Source: Clitopilus passeckerianus (Eukaryota > Basidiomycota > Agaricomycetes > Agaricales > Entolomataceae). Taken from it: a stretch of 64,000 nt of DNA. Below the pieces are notes generated by a model. That model worked only from the letters and a program-made list of their open reading frames with translations, did no database searches and was not told where the DNA came from. The stretch spans positions 124,001 to 188,000 of the forward strand of contig CALYLX010000128.1 in assembly GCA_944990035.1 (NCBI GenBank), written 5' to 3'. Positions 47,417 to 59,320 of this stretch are shown piece after piece. The position numbers and the translations under genes were made by a program. The first letter of the stretch is position 1; each line of letters opens with the position of its first letter.

Positions 47417-48662
47417 CTAGTTATCTCTAGTCTTCTTGTAATCATCTACCCATTTGGTTTCTACATCTCCTTTGGGCAGAACAACGAATGTCAAGCATCC
47501 ATCCTTCACTTCGATCCCGTCTCGGGGCTCCCCTTCCTTGGCTTTTGCTGCCTTGCAGACATCTCGCAGAGTCATCTTCTTCCCTATTTTTAGTAGTCGT
47601 TTTCGCCGTGTCATGGCGTAAACCGTCAAATTTCCATCCACATATTGGTTTTGTTTATCCCAGTCGGGTGGCGGAGCTTGTGGAGGGAACATAGCAGCGA
47701 GATGGGCATTGAACGGCGTGCCTTCAGAGAACTTTTCAATTACGTCCGAAGTGGCGTACTGAGGGTACAAGAAGAAGACAGGCAGCACAAGAGTGCTCTC
47801 TGTCGGGTCTTCGGGGTCGAAGTGAGGCTCGTAGGGATTAGAAGAGCCATCTTCCTTCTTCACAGGTATAAGATTCCGCTCCTGTGACAAATTTGGAGTT
47901 AGTAAGGCATTGCCAGTGTTGTCTCTTCACGTACCCGGAATGCAAGGTTCATCTTTCGTTGCGCCTCTTCTTCTTTGCGTCGCCTCTCCTCTCTTTCCCT
48001 TTCCTTATTGTCTTTGATCTCCTTGGCCTTCACTACACGCTCTCGGATGACCTTGATCCCAGCATTATTTGGGTCAGCTGAGAGACACCGATCACAGCAG
48101 TCCAAGGCTTCTACCAGCTTTTCCAAAGCCAAAAGTGCCAAGGCGGATCGATAATATGCTTTAGACGATCGAGGGTTCAGAGTCAAGGCTTTCGAGCAAT
48201 CTCTGAGAACAGTGCCGTAGTTTTCTATTCAAGGAGAGCAATAATTAGTTCCGCGGAAACAATACAAATCCGAAAGACGCACTAAGTTCCAGGTTACATG
48301 CCGCTCTATTGCACAGAAGAGCCTCAAGGATGGCATTATCCGTAGGTTTGGCGTCAACTCCTTGAGTATAGAAACCCAAGGCTTCTCTGTATCGTTTGCC
48401 CTTGAAGTAATCATTCCCTTGTTCTTTAAAGTTTTGCGCCACCTCTTCGCATTGGAATCAGCCAGGGAAGATTAGGCCGAAAGAATGCGCCTCACAGACC
48501 ATCCGGTGTCCCTTGGTAAGCCAGATCTTTCAAAGCAGCTAGAGCAACGTCGTCCCCGCTGTCCTCGGGGAGCTCTTTCATGAAGAGGGGAACAGAATCG
48601 AACTCGCGTAACTGTGCATCGAGTTCTTCTTGCGATAGTTCTTTGGGCCCTATACTACCCAT
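47417..48662 (-). CDS. CNS1: Hsp90 cochaperone Cns1 / TTC4
   Basis: TPR cochaperone of Hsp90/Hsp70, essential in yeast and linked to translation factor eEF2 folding. Four exons, 48662-48500, 48444-48283, 48224-47935 and 47881-47417, sum to 360 codons (359 aa). The acidic N-terminus includes PLFMKELPEDSGDDVALAAL. Three TPRs follow: AQNFKEQGNDYFKGKRYREA, ILEALLCNRAACNLELKNYG, and SSKAYYRSALALLALEKL. A charged Lys/Glu/Arg helix (KEREREERRRKEEEAQRKM) leads to the C-terminal wheel domain (HFDPEDPTESTLVLPVFFLY, YPQYATSDVIEKFSEG). The gene is divergent from the first beta-xylosidase across 686 bases. Confidence 0.94.
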
Positions 48663-49348
48663 GGCTCAGAGATGTGGATGACGGACGTTGATCAACGAAA
48701 CCGAAAAACTTTGTTGGATCTAATCTAATCGCTTCAGGTCTGGTCGCATGTCACGTCACGAATGGCCTCCAAGTCCAACTGCCTTAACAATCACTGCAAC
48801 GTTGGAATTGCTGCCGACGCCTCTGCTTCTTCGGTTTTATTCGACTTCATCTGGAGCAAGGACTGTCACTCTCACGCCTGATGATGAAGAGGAACGAAAT
48901 CCGAAGGTTTTGTGAAGCCCTTGGCCACATGATCCAGAATAACGGCTAGCTTTTATACCGTGCTCCTCATCACTCCAAAACATCCATGAACGTTCCGTCT
49001 GGCTCCTGCGGACCGCTCAAACCTTGACGAAGAACACACCTGACACGCGGGCTAGCGCAAATATCGATTTACCAAGTTTCTGGTACACTGTTCTTCGATA
49101 TGTCAAACATAAAGAAGACCTGGTTACCTACAAGAGCATCTTTTCTAACAGGAATGCCAGCCCAGTTCGTTCCCACAAAAGAGATCTGCAATATGGCTCG
49201 GTCCGGCGATAAACTCACATCGGCGCGGCATACAGGACTTTCATCCGCCTTCAAAACGCGAGAAGACATTCACCAGAGTGCAACCTGGTATAAAAGCAGA
49301 CGGAGGCGAGCTACGAGATTTTCTGTCTTGTTACTCATCTCTTTCGCA
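48663..49348. promoter_or_regulatory. Upstream region between Cns1 and beta-xylosidase 1
   Basis: 686 bases between divergent genes. It contains a TATAAAAG at 49289-49296 for the xylosidase and two GGCTAG hexamers (48944-48949 and 49050-49055), which match the XlnR/Xyr1 consensus GGCTAR known from ascomycetes. Whether basidiomycetes use this site is not established, so the hexamers are only noted. Confidence 0.4.
49289..49296 (+). promoter_or_regulatory. TATA box, beta-xylosidase 1
   Basis: TATAAAAG 60 bases before the ATG at 49349. It also decides the start: an in-frame ATG at 49100 lies upstream of this box and would remove the signal peptide from the N-terminus. Confidence 0.65.
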
Positions 49349-51802
49349 ATGACGTTGCTGTCCTTGCTCGCCTGCACGCTTTTATTACCCCTCGCCACTG
49401 CCATTACATTCAAATTCCCTGACTGCACCGCCGATCCATTAAAGAACAACACTGTTTGTGATACCTCAAAGGATCCCATCACTCGTGCCAAAGCTCTCAT
49501 TACGCTCTTCACCGACGATGAACTTATGGCAAACACCGGGAATTCATCCCCTGGCGTTGCACGCCTCGGCCTACCGGCGTACGAATGGTGGTCAGAAGCT
49601 TTGGTGAGTTTTTTGTTTGTCAAAAAGCTTCAATCAAACCTAATCCGTACTCCCTACTTAGCATGGAGTTGCCAGTGGTCATGGTGTCTCTTTCGCAAGT
49701 TCTGGAAATTTCAGTTCTGCGACCTCATTCCCTCAGCCTATTCTATTAGGCGCGGCTTTTGATGACGACCTCGTCACAGAGATTGCCTCTGTCATAAGTA
49801 CGGAAGCTCGCGCATTCAACAACGTCGGTCGAGCAGGGATTGACTTTTGGACGCCAAACATCAACCCTTTCAAGGACCCTCGTTGGGGCCGTGGACAAGA
49901 AACACCGGGAGAAGATCCATTACATCTCTCCCGCTACGTTTACAGCCTTATTCAAGGCCTCCAAGGAGGCATCGATCCCAAGCCCTACTTCAAAGTCGCA
50001 GCTGACTGCAAGCATTACGCTGCTTACGACCTGGAAAATTGGCAAGGCATTGACCGCAAACATTTCGATGCAAAGGTCACTTCGCAGGATCTCAGCGAGT
50101 ACTACATGCCTCCCTTCCAAAGTTGTGTTCGTGACGCGAAGGTGGCATCAGTTATGTGCAGCTACAACTCTGTCAATGGCATCCCCTCCTGCGCGAATTC
50201 CTACCTCCTTCAAACTCTCCTGAGAGACTACTGGGGTTTTGATGACGAGCGTTGGGTGACGGCCGATTGCGACGCCGTCGACAACATCTTCAGCACCCAT
50301 AACTATACAGCTTCCTATCCCCAGGCAGTTGCTGATGCGCTGAAGGCTGGGACCGACCTTGATTGTGGCAAGACTTACCCTACATATCTTCCAGCTGCCT
50401 TCAACCAGTCGCTGATCACACGAGCCGACCTCGAGACAGCATCAGTTCGTCAATATGCTTCCCTTATTAGGTAATTCTATGTCTTCACCTTTATGTTTCT
50501 TGTCCTGATTTCTTGCAGACTGGGATATTTCGATCCGGCAGACGTCCAACCCTATCGTAAACTTGCATGGTCCGATGTGAACTCAGCTAACGCTCAAAAG
50601 TTGGCGCGCCAATCAGCAGTTGAAGGCATTGTCCTGCTGAAGAACGATGGTGTCCTACCTCTCTCCAACAGCATCAAGAAAATCGCAGTAATTGGACCTT
50701 ATTCCAATGCAACCACTCAACTACAAGGAAACTACTTCGGTGTAGCTCCATACCTGGTTAGCCCTGCTCAAGGTGCCAAAAATGCCGGCTACGAGGTCAC
50801 ATTCGCCAATGGGACATCTATCTCTGGGACCACCACGGATGGATTCGCTGAAGCCATTGCAGCCGCCAATGCCTCGGATATCATAGTTTTCGTTGGAGGG
50901 ATTGATCAAACGATTGAGCGCGAAAGTCATGACCGGACAACTATCGACTGGCCAGGTAATCAGCTCGATCTAGTTGAAACCCTTGGGGCTTTGGGGAAGC
51001 CTTTGATCGTTGTACAATTTGGCGGAGGGCAAGTCGATGATAGCCAGCTCAAGGATAGCAAAGCGGTGAGCCTTCTAAAGTTACACACCCTACGGACATG
51101 GCTCATGGTGATCTTAATCAGATTAACGCACTTCTTTGGGCTGGTTACCCTGGTCAAAGTGGCGGTGATGCTCTCTTTGATATCCTCACAGGGCAAGTTG
51201 CACCTGCTGGACGACTGCCTCTCACCCAATACCCTGCCAACTACACCTCGCTGGTGAAGATGACCGACATGAGTCTACGCCCTAGCGACGCCAACCCTGG
51301 TCGGACCTACCAGTGGTATACTGGTACTCCCATTTACGAATTCGGTTATGGCCTCCACTACACGAATTTCTCGGTCACTTTTACACAAGAACCTCCCAAA
51401 CGGTATTCCATTACCTCGCTTATTAGCCCATCCCAGGGCGCTCCCCTCGATCTGGCTCGGTTCGACGACTTCCCAGTCTCCGTCAAGAATACAGGTCAAG
51501 TCGCATCCGACTATGTCGCCATGCTATACGTTCGTGGTGGCAATGGACCCACACCAGCCCCCATCAAACGCCTCATCTCCTATTCACGCCTCCACGCAAT
51601 CCAGCCCTCTCATACTGCTAGCACCAAATTAGGTGTTACCCTCGGTTCTATTGCCCGTGCGGACGACAAAGGAAACTTATGGTTATACAACGGCACATAC
51701 CAGATTGAGATCGATGCAAATCCCGTTGCCGTAACTCATCAGTTTGAACTCCTTGGGGATTCCTTCCAGATTACACACTGGCCTCAAGCACCGTCGGCTT
51801 GA
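49349..51802 (+). CDS. GH3 beta-xylosidase, secreted (copy 1)
   Basis: Extracellular exo-glycosidase releasing xylose from xylo-oligosaccharides. Four exons, 49349-49603, 49662-50470, 50519-51065 and 51122-51802, give 764 codons (763 aa). Signal peptide MTLLSLLACTLLLPLATA. Catalytic (alpha/beta)8 domain: RLGLPAYEWWSEALHGVA, NNVGRAGIDFWTPNINPFKD, RWGRGQETPGEDP, DCKHYAAYDLENW. The nucleophile Asp lies in WVTADCDAVDN (Ala replaces the usual Ser before Asp). The second domain has VEGIVLLKNDGVLPL and WAGYPGQSGGDALFDIL. The C-terminal fibronectin-III-like domain begins near YEFGYGLHYTNFS. Many N-x-S/T sites fit secretion. It is in tandem with a second copy having the same exon plan. The frame is intact. 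Confidence 0.95.
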
Positions 51803-52580
51803 GTTCGGGTTCACCCAAACCTATGGATTTTTGTTCTTACAATTAGAAATATACCGCATTCTTCTGGTCTCCTGCCCCATGTTTCCTGGTGTTCTTCACT
51901 CCGATAATCTGCCCAACGAATCTGAATTGATCTTCCCAACGACAATTATGAACTCATGACCTTCCACCAGTTACCTGATGGTTGATCTCCAGAATGTACC
52001 GGATGTTTTTGAGCCCGCCTTCTTCCACTCCTTGACAATTACTGGACTTTCCCGGACCAGTTCAATCGCAACAACCCCCCGTTATCACTTACAGTTTGTC
52101 GGGATTGTACGGCGCAGGGCGCTCAGAGGTTCAAAGGCCAACATATACCCCCTAACTCGAAATTATCTATTTTTGGGCACGAGCTCGGCCCGGACATTAT
52201 CGGAATGACGCCAGAGCAATGATGATGCCCTCGGCCAGCGTAATGGGCTTCTTCGGCGCCTCCTTGAAACACAACGAATGCACCAGTGGTAGCCTCCACA
52301 TGACAGGAAACGAAGGCCGGGAAAAAGATCTTATGCACAAAATACAAACCCTCATCATCCCACTCCACCCTTCTGCATGCTCTCGTCTTCGCAACATGGT
52401 CGGTGACCACCAGTGACCACCTTGGACCAACCTCGGAGAACTTCGAAGCCATGTTCATCCAAGGCTACCCTCTTAATTGCATGCGAGACGGTCGTATGAC
52501 AGTCAGTTGCAGAAACGATTTAAAAGCACAGTTATGGCACAAAAGTACACCCTCAAGCGATTTTGAGCGAAATCCTTGCA
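51803..52580. other. Spacer between the tandem xylosidases
   Basis: 778 bases: the 3' UTR of copy 1 and promoter of copy 2. A TTTAAAAG element at 52518-52525 precedes the second ATG by about the same distance as the TATA of copy 1. No gene seen. Confidence 0.6.
52518..52525 (+). promoter_or_regulatory. TATA-like element, beta-xylosidase 2
   Basis: ATTTAAAAGC about 60 bases before the ATG at 52581, the same spacing and near-identical core as copy 1. A GATTTAAAAGC also precedes the GH35 gene. Confidence 0.5.
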
Positions 52581-55033
52581 ATGATTCGTCCTACGCTGTT
52601 ATTTTGCTCTTTCTGGCTGGCAATTGCCAATGCACTTGTTTATACATTTCCCGATTGCAGTGCGGACCCGTTGAAGAACAATACCGTATGCGATACTTCC
52701 AAAGACCCTGCTACTCGAGCTCGAGCTATCATAGAGCTTTTTACCGAGGCAGAGTTAATGGCGAACACCGTCAATCTCTCCCCAGGTGTTTCTCGCCTCG
52801 GTCTTCCGAGTTATCAATGGTGGTCAGAGGCACTCGTGAGTCGTGTGCTTAGAGATACCTCTTCGGATTTGCAGCTGACGTTCCGTTCAGCACGGCGTTG
52901 CAGGTAGTCCTGGTGTTACGTTTGCGAGCTCTGGCAACTTCAGCTCAGCGACCTCCTTTCCCCAACCCATTCTGATAGGGGCAGCCTTTGATGACGAACT
53001 TATCAAAGCTGTGGCGACCGTGATCAGCACAGAGGCTCGTGCATTCAACAATGTCGGGAGAGCAGGGCTGGACTTCTGGACTCCGAATATCAACCCCTTC
53101 AAGGACCCTCGCTGGGGCCGTGGGCAGGAGACTCCCGGAGAAGACCCCTTACATCTGTCCCGTTACGTTTACAACCTCATTGATGGTTTGCAAGGGGGCA
53201 TAGATCCACAGCCTTATTTCAGGATTGTCGCCGACTGCAAGCACTTCGCCGCTTATGACCTGGACAACTGGGAAGGGGTCGATCGAACTGCCTTCGACGC
53301 AAGAGTGGCCACCCAGGATCTCAGCGAGTATTATCTGCCTTCTTTCCAAAGTTGCGTCAGGGATGCCAAGGTTGCATCTATCATGTGCAGCTATAACTCG
53401 GTCAATGGTGTTCCTTCCTGCGCAAACTCATATCTTCTCCAAAATATCCTGAGGGATTATTGGGGTTTCAATGACGAACGTTGGGTCACTTCGGATTGTG
53501 ACGCCATCGACAATATCTTCAACCCTCATCACTACACCTCCTCTTATGCCGAAGCTGTAGCTGACGCTCTCAAAGCGGGAACAGACCTCGATTGTGGCAC
53601 TACCTATGCTACCCATCTGCCCGAAGCCTTCAACCAATCATTGATCACAAGAGCCGATCTAGAGAAGGCGCTCGTTCGCCAATACAGCTCCTTGATCTGG
53701 TGGGTTTCTTCTTGGTGAAGATCCTTGTTCTTGCTAAGGTATCCTCCGGCAGGCTAGGATATTTTGACCCACCCGAGTCACAACCGTACCGACAATTGGC
53801 TTGGTCCGATGTCAATGTTCCCGAAGCTCAGCAACTGGCACGCACGGCGGCAGTAGAAGGGATAGTCCTCTTAAAGAACGATGGTGTCTTGCCCTTATCT
53901 TCCGATATCAAGAAACTTGCCTTGATCGGACCATGGGCAAATGCAACTACCCAGATGCAGGGAAACTATCAAGGTGTAGCTCTCCACCTCGTTAGTCCCC
54001 TCGAAGGCGCTACCAATGCCGGTTATCAATCTGTTTTCGCATCCGGAACAGACGTGTCCGGTACCTCTACCAACGGCTTCGCAGCTGCTGTCTCTGCCGC
54101 AAACTCGTCAGATGCAATCATATTTGCAGGTGGCATAGACAATAGTGTCGAGTCGGAAGGTCGCGACCGCACCAGCATCGACTGGCCAGGCAATCAACTT
54201 GATCTAGTAGCCGCCCTTGAAGGGCTTGGTAAACCTCTGATAGTTGTGCAATTCGGAGGAGGTCAGGTAGATAACACGCAGCTCAAGAATAATCAGACGG
54301 TGAGGCCCAACCAGTATTTTCTACCTCTGAATTTGGAGCACTAAACTCGTAATTCAAGGTGAACGCCATTGTTTGGGCAGGCTATCCCGGCCAAAGTGGA
54401 GGTGATGCTCTCTTCGACATCCTAACTGGCAAAACGGCTCCGGCCGGACGACTCCCTTTGACCCAATACCCCTCTGATTATACATCAAAGATCGACATGA
54501 CGGATATGGCACTGCGTTCCAACGATACCAACCCAGGCAGGACCTATCAGTGGTATTCCGGCACCCCCGTCTACGAGTTCGGCCACGGAGTTCACTATAC
54601 CAACTTCACTGTCAGCTTCAATCCCACCCCGCCCGCGCAGTACGACATTTCCTCACTCGTTGGCTCCACGAACGACAGTGCACCCCTCGACCTATCTGTC
54701 CTCGAGACATTCAAGATCGTTGTCAAGAATACCGGGAATGTGACGTCCGACTATGTTGCCCTGCTGTTTGCCCGAACCGACAGTGGTCCCACGCCTGCTC
54801 CGAAAAAGCGCCTCATATCCTATTCGCGACTTCACGCCATCGCTGCGGGTCAAACAGCGACCGCTGATTTAAAGGTCACCTTGGGTTCTATCGCCCGTGC
54901 CGACTCTCAAGGAAATCTTTGGCTGTACAGCGGGAAATATCAACTTGAGGTTGACACAGGCGTAGTTACTGCTACGCATGAATTCGACCTCACGGGAGAC
55001 TCGAAACAGATCACCCATTGGCCGCAGCCTTGA
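52581..55033 (+). CDS. GH3 beta-xylosidase, secreted (copy 2)
   Basis: Paralogue of the gene just upstream. Four exons, 52581-52835, 52891-53699, 53753-54299 and 54359-55033, give 762 codons (761 aa). The first three exon lengths (255, 809, 547) equal those of copy 1, so it is a tandem duplication. Signal peptide MIRPTLLFCSFWLAIANA. Core motifs: NNVGRAGLDFWTPNINPFKD, RWGRGQETPGEDP, nucleophile Asp in WVTSDCDAIDN, VEGIVLLKNDGVLPL, WAGYPGQSGGDALFDIL and the C-terminal Fn3-like part. At the exon 2/3 border copy 2 has Trp where copy 1 has Arg (SLIWLGYFDP against SLIRLGYFDP). Copy 2 carries extra residues (GSPGVTF) near the first border. Divergence in many third positions implies an old duplication with both copies kept functional. 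Confidence 0.95.
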
Positions 55034-55196
55034 AGGTCCAGTACTCCCCTTCTCAGTAACCAGCTCACCAAGGATTTGGCTCTACTTATAGTTCGAGTAC
55101 AGTCCCAGAATAGCAATCGAACATTTATATATTTGCATAAATTGCATTGCATCTATGGCAGAGTATGCAATATCTAAGATTCTTTCTCAAAGATTT

Positions 55197-57030
55197 TCAA
55201 AGAGGATACCGATCTTCGTCCCGGACAGAGGTTTCGTCATGCCTAGTGCCACACTGGTCCAGATAATCTAGCACTAGATCATACCAGCCACCAGTTGGTT
55301 TTCCCTTGTAAGCGCCCACGTCTTCACCCCACGCTCTCATTGAGCTCGCAAGCCTCTTGGCAACTCCCGGTTCCTTCCCAATTTTCTCGACTGGTGTCAT
55401 GTATGAACGGATAGTGAAGGCAATAGCCCCAGACCTTGGCAACCGTCGTAGGGTTTGGCGTTCAGTTCGCAGTCGCACGTTAGCAATGGCGACCTCTGGC
55501 GGTGTATTTGGTGCTTCAGGCTTCTTTTTTAGGTAATCGTCCTCGGGCCCGTGAGCTATCTCTGACCAAGCCAACTCTTCAGGATCAACCACGTCCGAAG
55601 CTGTTGGGTCTCTCGGTGGTACAACCTGAAAGGTGTAGTTGTTCCGAGCCACTGGTTTATCGACAGGCAAGCGCTCGAAGAAGCGATCCATGCTCGTCTG
55701 GAGTTTCTCTTTATCTAATGGAAAGCTGAATCAACGGAATCGAATACACAAATGGCCTACTTACATCGGGGAACACCGCCAGAAGTATGGATATCTACAA
55801 GCTGTAGTCCAATTTTATCTTGCAGACGCCACGAACCTGTGATAGGTGTGTTTGATATCAATACGATAGATTGCTCGATTGAATGCTCACCCGCAACCAG
55901 GATGGCTCCTGCTTGGAAATAGTACTTCCCGTCGGTACCTACGAAAGTGAGGAGTGTTCCCATCGAGTGACGAGTATTAGAGGTAGCGTACCTTCAACCA
56001 TGAGTGCAATATCCTCCTGGACTCTATGCATGGTGGAACGTCAGCGACCATTGCAACGTTGCGTTGCGATAACACTTACAAGAGTGATGCGATTTCCAAG
56101 GCTTGCTCTGCTACCTCTATTCGAGTTTCATCTCTTGAAGGTAGTTCATAAGTCTTGCCGAGCGGTATTATGGTAATGCTCTGTATCGACGGGGCCTCGT
56201 CCGAAGATGATGTGGTTCGCTCTTCTTCCGAATATCTGCAAATCTCAAAAGTTTGAGGATAGCGCTGAGGCAGGTATTCCGCTACTTCATGCAGTAATTC
56301 AATGGCTTGAGGGCGTAAGGGTAACAGAAGTAGAGCAGGAATGGTCACAATCACTTACCTGCAGCTACTCCAGACTGAACCACACCTGGCTTGGCATCCT
56401 GGACTCGAATGACGTTCTTTCCACGTGTAGCTATGCGATTTAACCGAATTTTGTGGTAGCTTTCGAATTGATTATCGACCTTAGCCGCGAATCAGTCTTG
56501 TCGAAGGAGTATGAGCCGTCCATACTCAATGCTGACTTCAATATATTCATTCCAGGGCATTGACCTGATACCCATGGTGACGCTATACAACGGAGAGATT
56601 TTGAACAATTCTATCGGCCCGGAACATAGAGTCTGCGTACTGATAGTGGTCCCAACGAAAAGGACGATACGGAATTGGCTCTGTCTTCATCGGATCTGAC
56701 GGAAGGGGTGTTATGGTAGGGTATCGGAACTTCACAGGTGTCCAGGCTACAGAATTGTCATTAGAGAACACCAGCAATAAACGTGCCTTTGAAGTACTCA
56801 CTCCCAGGGACGCGCCGGTCTCTGTTCACAGCACGCGGCGTGCCACTGCTATCAGAGCTTCCAATCTTCGCCTTTTCAGGCGAGTTTCGTGAGCTCACTC
56901 GAAGCCAGAGTGCTGAAACTAGCACAAGTACGATGCCAATTACAAGCATCCGTGGCTGAGACTGAGGGAGCTCATAGGGAAGCTTCAACCAGCCATCTAG
57001 GGCATGTTTTACCTGGTCGATTTCAGCCAT
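55197..57030 (-). CDS. Membrane-anchored DUF3445 (HODM-like) protein, copy A
   Basis: Nine exons: 57030-56802, 56746-56641, 56582-56537, 56479-56359, 56305-56080, 56023-55992, 55938-55891, 55836-55765 and 55714-55197. They sum to 466 codons (465 aa). One N-terminal hydrophobic span (MLVIGIVLVLVSALWLRV) precedes the domain. Family features: HVTMGIRSMPWNEYIEVDNQ, ELLHEVAEYLPQRYP, VQEDIALMVEGTDGKYYFQA, GSWRLQDKIGLQLVDIH, DRFFERLPVDKPVARNNY, and RLRTERQTLRRLPRSGAIAF. The family (PF11927) includes the alpha subunit of a bacterial heme-dependent oxidative N-demethylase. The fungal role is unknown. Phases agree throughout. Its neighbour B is a tandem paralogue. Convergent with xylosidase 2. Confidence 0.85.
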
Positions 57031-57301
57031 AATGGGTCCCTTTTGCCTTTAACAATAACACAAGGCAGTGGGGTTGAGTGCTGCAAGGTTGAGCATCGTG
57101 AGTTCTGTTTATATTTTTTTTGCCGGATGACATGGACATGTGGTCAGCTGTTCAGGAGGGTCTTGGGAGCTGACTCGAGGCGGGCAGGGGTAAAAGCAAT
57201 TTAGCGATAATCTGTCCTGAGTCTCAATTGGGGCGCATTGATTTCCCGATGGCTTGATCCATTGTTTGAAATCTAATCCACAAGCATTCATTCAGTACTT
57301 G

Positions 57302-59092
57302 CTAGAAAGGGTACCTGGTCCCGACGACTTCCTCTTCGCCTGTGGCACAACTGTCCAAATAGCGCAACACCTCGTCCCACCATCCACCTGTGAACCTTCC
57401 CTTATATACACCAATATCTTCTCCCCATCCTCTCAGCGCTCCTGCTAAACGTTTTGCTACGCCTGGTTCCTTCCCGATCTGGCTTATTGGCGTGAGGTAT
57501 GTACGAATACCAAATACGATAGCTCCAGAGCGTGGCAGGCGCCTCAATGTCTGACGTTCCGTTCGAAGTCGCATATTGCTCGTACTGACCTCAGGACGAC
57601 TAGGTTGTTCTGCAGGAAATGAGTGAGTGTACTCATCCTCGGGACCATGACTGCTCTCCGCCCATGCAAGCTCCTCAGGATCTACAAGGGTTTGACCTTT
57701 CGTAGTTTCGGAAGGCTGGATGACTTGGAAGAAATAGTTGTTGCGAGCAACCGGCTTGTTGACGGCCAGCCTTTGGAAGAAGCGCTCCATACTCATTTGA
57801 AGCTTTTCCTTGTCTAGCGTATAAAGGGGCAGAGTCAGAAAAGGCAGAGTCAGGTCGATTCCCGAACATACACCGAGGGACGTTTCCAGAATTATGGATC
57901 TCGTCGAGTGGTAAACCAATTTTATCTTGCATTCTCCAGAAGCCTAGAATCGTTCAACATTGGGTGAAGCCAGGCTAACAGGCGCTGGGGCTCTCTACGT
58001 ACCAGGAACCAGTATGGCACCAGCTTGAAAATAGTATCTCCCATCCTCTCCTATTGTCAAGAGTCGACGTTAAAGTACCTGAATCCACGGGTTTCAGCCT
58101 CCTACCTTCCACCATCAATGCAATATCTTCCTGGACACTGGCAGCAGGAAGAAATCAGACGAGGACAGTCTGGAGAGGTAGTAAGACTTTCTTACAGTAA
58201 TGCTGCTATCCTCAATGCGTACTCAGGGGAAGCTCGTAAGTTTCCTCCAGAGGAACAATAGTGATGCTCCTGATTGCAGTCAAGCCATACCAGCCATCGT
58301 AGCAGCCTTCGCCCTCCGCTGAGTGTCTGACCACTCGGAACATGGACGGGTATCGACGTGTAAGATACTCAGCAATCTCGTGCACGAGTTCAACGGCTAT
58401 CCAGGAATGCGTTATTCCAAGACCTGCAAAATACTTCAATTGACCGACCTGCTGCCGCTCCCGACGCAACGAACCCTGGGTTCTCTGGAAGCACTTGTAC
58501 AACGTTCTTGCCCCGTGTATTGATGCGGTGTCTGCGAATCCGATGATATGCCTCATATTGGCTGTCAAGCTTGGATACGGATGAGTCCAGAAAGCACTTG
58601 AATACATTTCAGCAAGACTGACCTCGATCCATTCATCCCAGGGCATGGGACGGATTCCCATAGTGACACTTGAGATTTGAGAGCTGGTTAGCGGACTGCC
58701 TGTCGCGTAGATGTAATTGAACGTACTGATACTCGCCAGTGCGGAACGGGCGATATGGGATGGGTTCTAGTTCAAGTGGGCTGGAAGGATGAGGTGTGAT
58801 ATTTGGATACTGAAACTCCCCTGGAGCCATAGCTAGTTCATATTCATTATGAGAAAGAGTCGTCGGGCATGAGAGTGGTATGGAACTCACAGTGCAGAGC
58901 ACCGCCTTTCTTCAAGGTCTTGGGGCCAGCTGGTTCATCACTCCTCGACATGGTTGCTCGCTTCTGCAGCCATACACACGAGGCAAAGAGTACGCTAGCG
59001 CCTAGCGCTGTGCATCCCAGAGCGGCCAGAGTACCTGATGCAGGTGGGAAGGGTAGAAGTTTATGAGTGGTATTCCAGATGTTTGAATTCAT
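57302..59092 (-). CDS. Membrane-anchored DUF3445 (HODM-like) protein, copy B, frame broken as read
   Basis: Nine exons: 59092-58891, 58832-58727, 58668-58623, 58569-58449, 58396-58196, 58137-58106, 58050-58003, 57943-57872 and 57813-57302. Exons 2-4 and 6-8 have exactly the same lengths as in copy A. A hydrophobic N-terminal span (TLAALGCTALGASVLFASCV) is followed by HVTMGIRPMPWDEWIELDSQ, VQEDIALMVEGEDGRYYFQA, GFWRMQDKIGLPLDEIH, and RLRTERQTLRRLPRSGAIVF. In exon 5 the frame shifts after TYELP. One extra C in the minus-strand CCCC run (58226-58229) joins it to EYALRIAALL and the rest. As read it would stop after about 210 residues. Either an assembly undercall or a recent pseudogene; everything else is conserved. 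Confidence 0.82.
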
Positions 59093-59320
59093 GGTGGGGG
59101 AGGGTGATAAAGCCACAGTCCTCAACTGGTATGGCTTGGGAAAAGGAAGCAAGCCTACCGAGCATCTCTGAAGCGAATGGGTCAGGAGGCAGGTAGGCAA
59201 TCTCAGGGTCGGGAAAGAGTATAGGCGATAAGATAGAGAACTGTCATTGAGCTTCCTCGAATGGGAAGCACTGATGGAATGTACATTTCGGAACACATAC
59301 GTTACGGACGAATGGAGCGA

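Noticed and set aside
49100..49348. Upstream in-frame start for beta-xylosidase 1
   Set aside because: The TATA box at 49289 lies inside the extension, and the extension would hide the signal peptide that begins at 49349.
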